From Arenicella chitinivorans (GTDB lineage Bacteria > Pseudomonadota > Gammaproteobacteria > Arenicellales > Arenicellaceae), in assembly GCF_014651515.1 (NCBI RefSeq), contig NZ_BMXA01000002.1, positions 248,001 through 312,000 of the forward strand: DNA of 64,000 nucleotides, given 5' to 3'. This document shows, one piece after another, positions 28,357-37,910 of this stretch. The notes beneath the pieces were generated by a model that saw only the letters and a list, made by a program, of their open reading frames with translations, was not told the origin of the DNA and did no database searches. Position 1 is the first letter of the stretch. Every line of letters begins with the position of its first letter. The translations under genes were made by a program, and so were the position numbers.

Positions 28357-29673
28357 TTGCATAACGTCATCTATTGGCTCAAAGTCGCCTTGATTAATGT
28401 GGCGGTGCTGTTCGTGTTGCTCGAACTCACAGCCTTTTCTATTTACCGAATCCAGTACGGTGCCAACTTCTACCAGCATCCACCACAAGTAGAGCTTTTG
28501 CCGGAGGTAGTGCAAGGCAGGGTCGCGTTAAAAAAGTATTTGCACCCGTACTTTGGTTATCTGAATTACCCTCCGGGTGCACGTTTTGGGAATCGTAAGT
28601 ACAATAATTTTGGCTTCCATTCGGCCGGTGTCGATTACCCCTATGTAAAGTCCGCTCCCAACGAGTACGTTATTGGTATATTCGGCGGTTCTGTGGCACA
28701 ACAAATCTTTGTTAAAAGCCGAGCTGACATCATTCGCGGCCTGAAGGCCGATGAAAGATTCAAAGACAAGGAAATTGTTGTTTTAACGTTTGCACAAGGC
28801 GGATACAAACAACCACAGCAGTTGCAACTGTTGACCTATTTTTTATCCATCGGGCAGCAGTTTGACACGGTGATTAATTTGGATGGGTTTAACGAAATCG
28901 TGCTGTCGGAGAAGAATAGTCGACAAGGCCTGTCAATCACGATGCCAAGTGCCGGGCATATGCTCGAAATGATGGATATTCTGAATCAGTCAGAATTAAG
29001 CTCCGAAAAAATCGAAGCATTGGCCGACATAAGTCGCTTAAAACGCAAGATCAATCGGATGGCTGAGTCTGCTAATCAGAGTAAACTTGCGTGCAGTTGG
29101 CTCTGGGCTACCACACTGCGAAAACGGGCATATCGTACACTGAACGAGAGCATTGTTGCGTACCAATCGATACCCTCTCGACCGTCGGAAGACTCCGTGG
29201 TGTACCTTAATCCAAGCCTTGAGCCGCTGACCCGAGATCAGGCCTTGGAGAAGGCAGCGGACTATTGGCGGGACGCGTCGATTTTGATGCATAAGGTTGC
29301 GACGGCCAATAACATCAAGTACGTTCATATTTTGCAACCTAATCAATACTTTGGTAACCGCGTCTTTGGACCAGAGGAATCAAACGTGGCGATTGATCAT
29401 TCACATAACTACAGCGCCAATGCCATTGAAGGCTATCCGCGGCTGGCTGCGCGAATCGATGACTTCGAGCAGCACGGTGTGCACTTTGCTAGCGGATTGG
29501 GGATTATGGATAGCGAGCCGGGCATGGTCTATGCTGATGCATGTTGTCACTTCAATTCCACCGGAACTAAGTTGATTGCAGAATTCATTGTTAAGCAGGT
29601 GCTTGATGCGCATCGATATCCGTTTAAAAGTCACGCTGTAAATCTTGTGGAGCAAGTCGTTGATGCGGATTAA
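28357..29673 (+). CDS. SGNH/GDSL hydrolase-like protein, membrane-anchored
   Basis: A 438-residue protein with an N-terminal helix (residues 5-27) and an SGNH-type domain. The nucleophile block is YVIGIFGGSVAQQI near residue 105 (GGS in place of GDS). NLDGFNE near residue 180 supplies the block with Asn, and DACCHFNSTG near residue 405 carries the C-terminal Asp and His. The probable role is an acyl-hydrolase or acyltransferase acting on envelope glycans. It uses TTG at 28357; no ATG fits better. AAGGAGAAGG directly follows the stop. Confidence 0.72.
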   Translation: MHNVIYWLKVALINVAVLFVLLELTAFSIYRIQYGANFYQHPPQVELLPEVVQGRVALKKYLHPYFGYLNYPPGARFGNRKYNNFGFHSAGVDYPYVKSAPNEYVIGIFGGSVAQQIFVKSRADIIRGLKADERFKDKEIVVLTFAQGGYKQPQQLQLLTYFLSIGQQFDTVINLDGFNEIVLSEKNSRQGLSITMPSAGHMLEMMDILNQSELSSEKIEALADISRLKRKINRMAESANQSKLACSWLWATTLRKRAYRTLNESIVAYQSIPSRPSEDSVVYLNPSLEPLTRDQALEKAADYWRDASILMHKVATANNIKYVHILQPNQYFGNRVFGPEESNVAIDHSHNYSANAIEGYPRLAARIDDFEQHGVHFASGLGIMDSEPGMVYADACCHFNSTGTKLIAEFIVKQVLDAHRYPFKSHAVNLVEQVVDAD

Positions 29674-29772
29674 AAGGAGAAGGTCTAATCGCTCGTACTC
29701 GTTGGGTGTGAGTTAAACAAGTTCTCATCACGGATACTGCCGTCCCGAAAACACACACCCGTAGAGTTTCTT

Positions 29773-29943
29773 GTGGTGATGGGGTTCTTCTTGCTTATTC
29801 TTAGCGCGCTACTGTGGGCTGGCTACAACGCACGAGTAGGCGCGCTGGTCTACTTGTATTGGGCGGCCACCATAGTGATCGGGTTAGCCGTATGCGTGGA
29901 GTTGTATTTTGTATATTTAAATTGGCTCAACCGTTCTTCCTAA
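29773..29943 (+). CDS. Small two-helix membrane protein (unlisted ORF)
   Basis: From GTG at 29773 (or ATG at 29779) a 56-residue frame encodes two hydrophobic helices (about residues 3-18 and 23-48) and ends NWLNRSS. The frame stays open about 84 bases further upstream. A very strong ribosome-site sequence, AAGGAGAAGG, lies at 29674-29683, but no start codon is at the right distance for this frame. No family recognised; either a small gene with an unusual start or a fragment. Confidence 0.35.
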   Translation: MVMGFFLLILSALLWAGYNARVGALVYLYWAATIVIGLAVCVELYFVYLNWLNRSS

Positions 29944-30302
29944 TGCAGGCTTTGCTAGCTCACCAGGTATAGCGCTTCACCTATCAGCTTGTCCTCGCTC
30001 AATCCGGTGTGCTAGTACTGCTTGATATGTACCGTCGCGCTCAACCCCTCATCCGCTGAGTCGCGTAAATCTGTCTCGCCAGTGCTTGTTACACCGTAAA
30101 ATGTACTCACGCGCGAGACCAAGGCAGCATGCATATTTGAGCGTATGGTCGGGCGTGTCTCATCATAATTTACAGTTGTTTGGGATATCGGGTGATATTC
30201 CCTATTTTTATTTCTGACATAGCACAAAATCCGCTGTTTTGGTGTCCTCAGCAAGGAATCCCGCATATTTATTTGATAGACTCCGCGCGCTTTTAATAGA
30301 CA
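29944..30302. other. Intergenic region before TonB receptor gene
   Basis: About 360 bp without a supported gene. An 84-codon antisense frame at 30012-30266 has atypical composition and no ribosome site. The segment must hold the promoter of the TonB-dependent receptor; A/T-rich DNA occurs near 30170-30225, but no convincing promoter pair or hairpin was identified. Confidence 0.4.
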
Positions 30303-30317
30303 GTGTGTGGGGTAAAA

Positions 30318-32639
30318 ATGGGAAACACGACGTTTTATAGGCGCAGTGCGCTAGCTGTGGCGGTATCAACCGCTGCGTTTTCAGGGGCATACTCTTTCGC
30401 TCAGGAAAATTCCGTAGAATCAGAAGAGATCTACGTTGAGTCAGAAGAACTCTTTCTTGAAGAGTTAATTGTAACCGCCCAAAAGAAATCTGAAAGTATT
30501 CAGGATATTCCGATTGCGATTGCCGCCTTTTCCGATGAGGAAATGAACGCTCTGGGAGTAACGCAGTCGGGTGAGCTTGGTCAATTTGTTCCAGGGTTGG
30601 AGATTGGTAACTCCAGCGGAGAAGGGAGTCAACTGCTTTTATTTCTGCGCGGTGCCGGTCTTAATGATTTAAACACCAACAATGCAGGGCCGGTCGGCTT
30701 GTATTCAGATGAAGTGTACGTGAGCTCTCCGGCACTCAGTCCTTTTCAACTATTCGATGCTGAGCGCGTTGAGGTTCTGAAGGGTCCACAGGGCACCATT
30801 TATGGACGCAACACCACGGGTGGCGCTGTAAAGTTTATTACCAAAAAGCCAACTAAAGAAACTCAGGTTTCAGGTAAGTGGCGCTTTAGTAATCGCGGTC
30901 GTTCCGTGATCGAAGCCGCGGCTTCTGGGGCATTATCAAAGAATGTCAGCGCCCGCGTCGCGGTGGCGAAAACAGACTCCGATGGTTATGGCAAAAATCT
31001 AATTGACGGTTCAACCGTCAATGGCAGCGACAATACGGCGTACCGCGCTTTGTTCTCCATTGAGCCAAACGAAGACACACGCATTCTGGTTAATGTGCAT
31101 GGCGCTAAAGTCGATTCGCCAAACAGTAGTTTTAGTCCGTTGGGTACATTGGACCCGGTGACGGGCGCAACCTGCAGTGACCAAAGGATCGCCAACAATG
31201 AATGTGTTGATGTGTTGGGATATCGCGCACCAGAAAATGAGCTGGACGGCAATTACAATGGTATCGGACGCATCAACTTGGATTCGATAGGTGGCTACAT
31301 CGAGGTCGATTATGACCTGAGTGATGACATCACCTTTACGTCAGTCACATCCTACGATGATTTGGAACGCACCTTGCCGGAAGAGTCGGATGGTGCGCCA
31401 GCAAGCATGTTGCATATTGATTACGGCGTTGCGTCAAAGACCTTCAGTCAGGAATTTCGTGTAACTGGTGCCACTGATGCGTTTGATTGGCTTGCCGGCG
31501 TGTTTTATCTCGATGAAGAAATCGTTCAAGATCAAACTTTGGATCTCTTCCGATCGTTACGTTCGACGACCGGCGGTCTGGCCGATCCGAACGGCGAGGT
31601 TAACGGGATTCCGGTTTTATTCGCCCGTTCTTACAACGTGCAGGACCTACAAACCACCGCGGTGTACGGGCAGGCAAATTACATCGTCAATGACGAGTGG
31701 TCAGTTACTGTTGGCGGTCGCATCACCGATGAGCAACGTCAATTCGACGCGCTGGGGCAGCTTGAGGAACCCGAAACGTTCGGACCAAACGCGATCGATG
31801 TATACCGATTCGATGACCTGGAGACCAGTGCGACTGAGTTCTCATATCGCTTGGGCGCGGAATACCGACCTGACGGCGGCACACTTTATTACGCGTCAGT
31901 GGCATCCGGGTTCAAGAGCGGTGGCTTCAATGGCGGCTTTTTGAATATTGACCCCGCAATTGCTGATCGCCAGATCCAACCATTCGATCCAGAGTTTGTG
32001 ACGGCGTATGAAGTTGGTATGAAAGCAGACTTTTTTAATTCTAAAATGCGTCTGAATGCGTCTTTGTTCTACAACGACTTTAAAGACCTTCAGGTTTTCA
32101 CTTTGGTAAATAGCGGAAGCACACCGATCTTAGTTCTGGATAATGCGAGTAACGCGAATTCCACCGGCGTGGAACTGGATTTTTCCGCTGTATTGGCTCA
32201 AGGCTTAACGGCGAATCTGAATGCCGCATTCATCAGCAGTGAATTAGAAAACTTCATTGATGAGACCACAGGGCAAGACTATTCGGGTAACAAGCTGACT
32301 CAAACGCCGGACACCTCGGTGAGCGGTTACGTAAACTATGAGTACCCTCTGAGTTTTGGCGGTTACGTGACCGCGCAAGCCGGGTTTGCTTACAAGGATG
32401 ATTTGTTCTTCTCAACAGACAACAATCCATTCGTGGCACAGGAGGCTTACACACTCGTGAGCGGTCGAATCGCTTATATCAGTCCCGCTGAGACCTGGTC
32501 AGTGGCGTTATTCGTGAATAATCTCACGGACCAACGTTATCAGACCAACGTGTCCGATATTCGTGACCTGACGGGCTCCTATGTACGCACCTATGGCTTG
32601 CCACGGACGTACGGTTTAGAGCTATCGGTTGACTTCTAG
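30318..32639 (+). CDS. TonB-dependent outer-membrane receptor
   Basis: A 773-residue TonB-dependent transporter. The ATG at 30318 gives MGNTTFYRRSALAVAVST, a signal peptide ending near SFAQ. A TonB-box-like LEELIVTAQKK (about residues 45-55) and the plug domain (ERVEVLKGPQGTIYGRNTTGGA, about residues 150-175) precede the beta barrel. The last strand ends with the expected aromatic residue (YGLELSVDF). The plug resembles receptors for iron chelates or plant-derived compounds. No regulator or transporter partner is adjacent, so substrate remains open. Confidence 0.93.
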   Translation: MGNTTFYRRSALAVAVSTAAFSGAYSFAQENSVESEEIYVESEELFLEELIVTAQKKSESIQDIPIAIAAFSDEEMNALGVTQSGELGQFVPGLEIGNSSGEGSQLLLFLRGAGLNDLNTNNAGPVGLYSDEVYVSSPALSPFQLFDAERVEVLKGPQGTIYGRNTTGGAVKFITKKPTKETQVSGKWRFSNRGRSVIEAAASGALSKNVSARVAVAKTDSDGYGKNLIDGSTVNGSDNTAYRALFSIEPNEDTRILVNVHGAKVDSPNSSFSPLGTLDPVTGATCSDQRIANNECVDVLGYRAPENELDGNYNGIGRINLDSIGGYIEVDYDLSDDITFTSVTSYDDLERTLPEESDGAPASMLHIDYGVASKTFSQEFRVTGATDAFDWLAGVFYLDEEIVQDQTLDLFRSLRSTTGGLADPNGEVNGIPVLFARSYNVQDLQTTAVYGQANYIVNDEWSVTVGGRITDEQRQFDALGQLEEPETFGPNAIDVYRFDDLETSATEFSYRLGAEYRPDGGTLYYASVASGFKSGGFNGGFLNIDPAIADRQIQPFDPEFVTAYEVGMKADFFNSKMRLNASLFYNDFKDLQVFTLVNSGSTPILVLDNASNANSTGVELDFSAVLAQGLTANLNAAFISSELENFIDETTGQDYSGNKLTQTPDTSVSGYVNYEYPLSFGGYVTAQAGFAYKDDLFFSTDNNPFVAQEAYTLVSGRIAYISPAETWSVALFVNNLTDQRYQTNVSDIRDLTGSYVRTYGLPRTYGLELSVDF

Positions 32640-32706
32640 TCAGTGTCGATCGAATGCCCGTGGCATGGGCCTCGGGCGCAGACTTAACCTATGCGGGGGA
32701 AATGTG

Positions 32707-33036
32707 ATGCGTATACATCGAATTATTTTGTCGTTTGTTATTTTCTTACTGGTGCCAGGGGTACATGCTGCCGAAGTCCGATCAATTTCTAGGGAAGTCA
32801 AAAGCGAACTAGATGGCGAAACGATCTGGACCGTGCATGTGAAATGCGCTGGGATTTCTGAAGAGCGTTCTATCGAACGCACTGATTCCAGTCGAAAATG
32901 GTGTTCCGAAGATTTGCCAACCATGTGCTCAAGAAAGAAGGTGAAAGCAGCAAACAACGTTTGTGGCTCGCACTTTGAGCGCCTGGTCGGCGAGTATCGG
33001 GTCGAAAAAGCGAAGCAGGAAGCCGAAGCGAACTGA
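32707..33036 (+). CDS. Small secreted cysteine-containing protein
   Basis: From the ATG at 32707 (MRIHRIILSFVIFLLVPGVHA) a 109-residue exported protein with a clear signal peptide. The mature part has four cysteines (CAG, CSED, MCSR, VCGS), likely forming two disulfides in the periplasm, and a charged helical C-terminus. An earlier in-frame start overlaps the receptor stop and lacks a signal. No family was recognised. Confidence 0.6.
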   Translation: MRIHRIILSFVIFLLVPGVHAAEVRSISREVKSELDGETIWTVHVKCAGISEERSIERTDSSRKWCSEDLPTMCSRKKVKAANNVCGSHFERLVGEYRVEKAKQEAEAN

Positions 33037-33116
33037 ATCAGCGACGCGACGATGAGTGTGCTCTTTCAAGCACAATATAGGTTGGCTTGAAAGAGTTACC
33101 GCTGGGCGGCGGAGTG

Positions 33117-33605
33117 TTACTGGCAGTTGGTGCCTTGATTCGTGCTACAACGCCAACTGCTGGTAATTTGTTCGCCGTTGGCTGGCATGATCGTGCCGCT
33201 CGGTAACTCGACCGTAGCGACCAGAAAATCACAGTCACCGGTGGAGGTCGGCACAGTCACGCGTAGCGATGTGTCGCCCGCCGTGACATCGACGACATGG
33301 GATTGCGCGCCGTCACTGTCGGCAAACACACGATAAGTTCCTGCGGGTAGATTCTCCGCTGATGCGGTGCCACCACTCTCTCCGCAATTTGCCAACACAT
33401 TGTCGTTGTCATCAACAATCAAAACAAAGCGAGAAAAGGGGTTGTCTCCATCCAGTGAGGCCGCAATGATGTTGCTGACCGCGGTCGTTGAAGTCTGTGC
33501 GTGAGCGGGTACAACAATGGCGTTGACCAACGGTTTGTGCCACAAAGGCAGCGCTGCACCGCTGATCAGCGCGGTTGCGAGTGAACGTCTTTTTGAATTA
33601 TTCAT
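33117..33605 (-). CDS. Exported protein with Tat-like signal
   Basis: A 162-residue protein. The N-terminus KRRSLATALISGAALPL has twin arginines and a cleavage-like AHA near residue 36, suggesting Tat export. The mature part is predicted beta-rich (FVLIVDDNDNVLANC, then GTYRVFADSDGAQSHVVDV), like a small immunoglobulin-like or carboxypeptidase-regulatory domain, and ends in a cysteine-rich tail. It lies divergently from the collagen-like gene. Function unknown. Confidence 0.6.
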   Translation of the reverse strand: MNNSKRRSLATALISGAALPLWHKPLVNAIVVPAHAQTSTTAVSNIIAASLDGDNPFSRFVLIVDDNDNVLANCGESGGTASAENLPAGTYRVFADSDGAQSHVVDVTAGDTSLRVTVPTSTGDCDFLVATVELPSGTIMPANGEQITSSWRCSTNQGTNCQ

Positions 33606-33712
33606 TGTGTTTCGGCTCGTTGATGTTTTTTTGGGGGGTTAAAAGCAGGCAGGCCATTAATTTATGTTAACATTTCATTGACTGATGAATATATAGAAAA
33701 AGGAATGGGTCA

Positions 33713-34921
<1,209 letters not shown>

Positions 34922-34952
34922 CACGCGACGGCAAGGTCTCTTCAAACGCAAA

Positions 34953-36590
34953 ATGAAATCTGCTTTTTGGGTGGCGGTGACAAGCATAGTTGCCGCCGTG
35001 ATTCCTCATGGTGTGACGAGCGCATCGACGTTTTCAGATTTGCCTATTGTCATTGCCATCGTCGACGACGGCTTTAATCATAACCACCGTCTGCTCCAAG
35101 GCATGGTGTGGCGAAACCCGGGGGAAGTCCCCAATAACAGGCTCGATGATGACGCAAACGGTGTGGTGGATGATCTCGTCGGCTGGGACGTCTCCGATAT
35201 GGATGGGACCGTATTGCCCGCTGTCGATCGGCAGTCGGAATTGCATCACGGTACCTTTATTGCCGGGGTAATCGCCGAGATAATTCGAGATCAACTGGGT
35301 GAGCGAGATGATTACCCCATTAAACTGATGTTTGTTAAAGCCGTGTCTGATGCGTCTATCCGCGACACCGTCGAAGATGGCTACCGAGCGTTGGACTATG
35401 CGCTCAAAAGCGGCGCAAACGTGGTGAACTTGAGTTGGAGTGGTGGTCTTGTCGACGATCAAGCCAAAAGCGCGTTAGCAGGTATTGCTGATAGTCACGC
35501 ATTCGTGGTGGCTGCGATGGGCAATTACTATCAGGACGGACAGATTTACCCAGCTGCACACAGTCAGGTATTCGCGGTGACTGGTGTTGATGAAAGGGGT
35601 ATTTCGATTGACGGAAACCTAGGTGAGGAGGCGGACCTAACAGCCATGGGCGCAGAGACGGAGTCGGCGGACGTGGCCAGTAATAACGGCGTTCGCCGAG
35701 ACCGAGGCACCTCGATAGCCACCGCACGTGTCTCGGCTGCGGTGGCATTGATGAAACTGGCACGCCCAGCAGTCAGTAAGCTCGAGATAGAATCATGCCT
35801 GAGTATGACGTCGTATGCTGTCGACAAGCTGAATCCACTTTTTCCTGGCCAGTTTGGTGCTGGTGCGTTGAATATTTCGGCGGCAATAAATTGTGTTAAA
35901 GCAGGGTTGCCGCTCAACCACACGTTTAGCAACCCAGAAGGCGTGCTGCTATTTACCAAAGGTAAGGCACGCAAAGCTGAGCTGAATTGGCGAATACAGC
36001 CTGAAGGCGCATATTCTGGTGTTGTGCTCAAGCCCTTCTTCGAAGGCAAGAATAAGTCTGTGCACGTGACGATCTCCTCGTTAGACGGTGAACACTTATG
36101 GCAAGGCAAAGCCGATGCGCTGCCGCATGAGTTGGAGTTTTCCAGTCACGCTATTCAGATCAAGTTACAAGCCAAAGGTCGCAAAGATTTTCGCTTTGGT
36201 ATGCGCTATGCGTTCAAGTTGGTTCAACTCTCTAAACGCTATTGCCAGGGGCTTCAGCGCATCGAAGCTGAAGGCGTGTACACTGATGGCAGCGTAGGCA
36301 GTGACTATGCGCATTTGAGTGATTGTCAGTGGCTGGTGGTTCCGCCTGAAGGTGAAAACGCGCAGATCACATTCACCAAGCTCGACACGGAACTGCATCA
36401 TGACATCATTCACCTATTTGCCGGTCAGACCACGGAACAGCGCAACTTACTGTTGAAATTGAGCGGACGTGAACTTCCGCCGCCGCTGTTGGTGAAAGGC
36501 GGGCATCCTGCATTACTTTGGTTTGTAAGCACCCGTGAGAACAGTGGGACCGGTTTTGAATTCAAGGTAGACTATGTAGAACCCGAGTAG
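34953..36590 (+). CDS. Secreted S8 subtilisin-like protease with C-terminal CUB-like domain
   Basis: A 545-residue exported serine protease. Signal peptide residues 1-24. Catalytic residues are in place: Asp38 (IVDDG), His99 (HHGTFIAG), oxyanion Asn191 (MGNYY) and Ser254 (GTSIATARVS). There is no obvious pro-domain. A DDDANGVVDD loop near residue 66-75 may bind calcium. The C-terminal 130 residues (CQGLQRIEAEGVYTDGS..., DCQWLVVPPEGENAQITF) resemble a CUB domain. The Ser-motif ends ATARVS rather than the usual AAPHVAG. It follows the collagen-like gene by 31 bp. Confidence 0.88.
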   Translation: MKSAFWVAVTSIVAAVIPHGVTSASTFSDLPIVIAIVDDGFNHNHRLLQGMVWRNPGEVPNNRLDDDANGVVDDLVGWDVSDMDGTVLPAVDRQSELHHGTFIAGVIAEIIRDQLGERDDYPIKLMFVKAVSDASIRDTVEDGYRALDYALKSGANVVNLSWSGGLVDDQAKSALAGIADSHAFVVAAMGNYYQDGQIYPAAHSQVFAVTGVDERGISIDGNLGEEADLTAMGAETESADVASNNGVRRDRGTSIATARVSAAVALMKLARPAVSKLEIESCLSMTSYAVDKLNPLFPGQFGAGALNISAAINCVKAGLPLNHTFSNPEGVLLFTKGKARKAELNWRIQPEGAYSGVVLKPFFEGKNKSVHVTISSLDGEHLWQGKADALPHELEFSSHAIQIKLQAKGRKDFRFGMRYAFKLVQLSKRYCQGLQRIEAEGVYTDGSVGSDYAHLSDCQWLVVPPEGENAQITFTKLDTELHHDIIHLFAGQTTEQRNLLLKLSGRELPPPLLVKGGHPALLWFVSTRENSGTGFEFKVDYVEPE

Positions 36591-36676
36591 TTCGCTTCGG
36601 CTTTCGCTACAAGTAAGGATTCGATTTGTCTTCGAGCTACTCAATTATGCTTGGATACATGGACAATGGAGGGAGT

Positions 36677-37549
36677 ATGATGCGTTTTATGAGTGTGGTT
36701 TTTGGACTCTTCTTGGCTGGCTGTGCAGCCAAGCATGATTCTGCAATTCTAGTTTTTACCGGCTCGGCACCAGCCGATTACCAATCACTGCCTCAATCTG
36801 TGCAGTTATTAGCGTGCAACAATACCCAAATTAATACGGAGATGGCATGGAACCAAAGAACTTTAAAGTCAGTTCCATATGGTTGGCAGACGGACGGTAA
36901 GGACGAGTTTTTTATCAGTAAATATTACGTCGCGTCACCGCCCGTGCCTAAGACTTTCAAACCGGGCAAGCCGATAACGCTTGGCGTGCTTTCACAAGAC
37001 CATTTTTCACTGTACGAAGATGATGAGGTGGTGCCGATTTTTTTCGATTACACGTTGTTGGATCCGATCAAGTTGGCTGACATCAAAGTCGACTATGGTA
37101 ATCGCCTTGATGGCGTGGCCGCTTGCGCTGATTATGGTATCAACACGATCCCGATTAATATTCGATGCCCGTCGTTCAAATATCGGGGCAGCGATCAATA
37201 TGGTCTGGGCAAGGGCATTGCTCAGCTGTCGAGAGAACAGGAAAATCGTGTCTTGACGGATCATGGTCACTTGTTTATTCCCTTGCGAATCGAACCCGAA
37301 TCAAATCCCCATATAGATCCGCCGCTGGAAGGTTGTACAGCCGAGATTTTGAATGACATTATCCTTGAACATCAGGTTTACTTTGGAACCGCCGCAAATC
37401 ACGTTAGCAAGATAGACCTAACCAAGGCGTATCGCCAATTTGTCAGTCACCAAACACCGATCACGCTCTATTGTCGCCCACGTCCTCAGGATCAATTAGC
37501 CGCAGGTTGCGCACCGCTATTGCCGCTCGACCCCGAGAAATCAGAATGA
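36677..37549 (+). CDS. Uncharacterised lipoprotein
   Basis: A 290-residue lipoprotein from the ATG at 36677 (MMRFMSVVFGLFLAGCAAK, lipobox LAGC), preceded by the strong ribosome site GGAGG. Upstream in-frame starts at 36626 are less likely. The mature chain is rich in beta strand and loops and has several cysteines in the second half (VAACADYG, IRCPS, EGCTAE, LYCRP). No domain was recognised. It follows the protease gene on the same strand after 86 bp. Confidence 0.7.
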   Translation: MMRFMSVVFGLFLAGCAAKHDSAILVFTGSAPADYQSLPQSVQLLACNNTQINTEMAWNQRTLKSVPYGWQTDGKDEFFISKYYVASPPVPKTFKPGKPITLGVLSQDHFSLYEDDEVVPIFFDYTLLDPIKLADIKVDYGNRLDGVAACADYGINTIPINIRCPSFKYRGSDQYGLGKGIAQLSREQENRVLTDHGHLFIPLRIEPESNPHIDPPLEGCTAEILNDIILEHQVYFGTAANHVSKIDLTKAYRQFVSHQTPITLYCRPRPQDQLAAGCAPLLPLDPEKSE

Positions 37550-37910
37550 AGAAAGTGTGCATTGATGGTGCCTCCAGCATGGTTAGCGCAATACATGATC
37601 GAGCCGACACTTGCAGGTGGGTGTGATGTCCGTGGCGTGTGCACGTTGGTGATCCAATCCTGCAGAGCATTTTGACTCGGCGTATTGGCTTTATCCTGTT
37701 TATGGCCGCGGCCTTGGAGAACGATGCACTGATTCACCAAGCGCCCGCAGAGTTAGTTTGTCAAACGGAAGCAGTTTATGCGCACCGTTTTTCGGTCTAG
37801 ATAACCCCTCTCGCTAGCAAACGTGCCCTTTTGTAAACACGCGTAAACGACCCTACATTCTCCCTTCAAGCTGTTTTAAAACTAGCTTGAAGGGGAACCC
37901 AGATTAGCCG
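37550..37910. other. Gap with a possible short ORF
   Basis: About 360 bp without a supported gene. One plus-strand frame runs from GTG at 37639 to TAG at 37800 (53 codons, VHVGDPILQSILTRRIG...), without a clear ribosome site or recognised family; it could be a gene remnant. Two antisense frames overlap the lipoprotein end and look like shadows. A perfect hairpin near 37862-37894 is listed separately. Confidence 0.4.
37862..37894. terminator. Perfect 11-bp hairpin downstream of patatin gene
   Basis: CCCTTCAAGCT pairs exactly with AGCTTGAAGGG around the 11-base loop GTTTTAAAACT, which itself contains the small palindrome GTTTTAAAAC. It sits 17 bp beyond the patatin stop. No T-run follows on the minus strand, so it may end transcripts with Rho help, protect the 3-prime end, or be a protein site. 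Confidence 0.5.

Noticed and set aside
30012-30266. 84-codon antisense gene before the first TonB receptor
   Set aside because: No ribosome site, no recognisable domain and it covers the expected promoter region.
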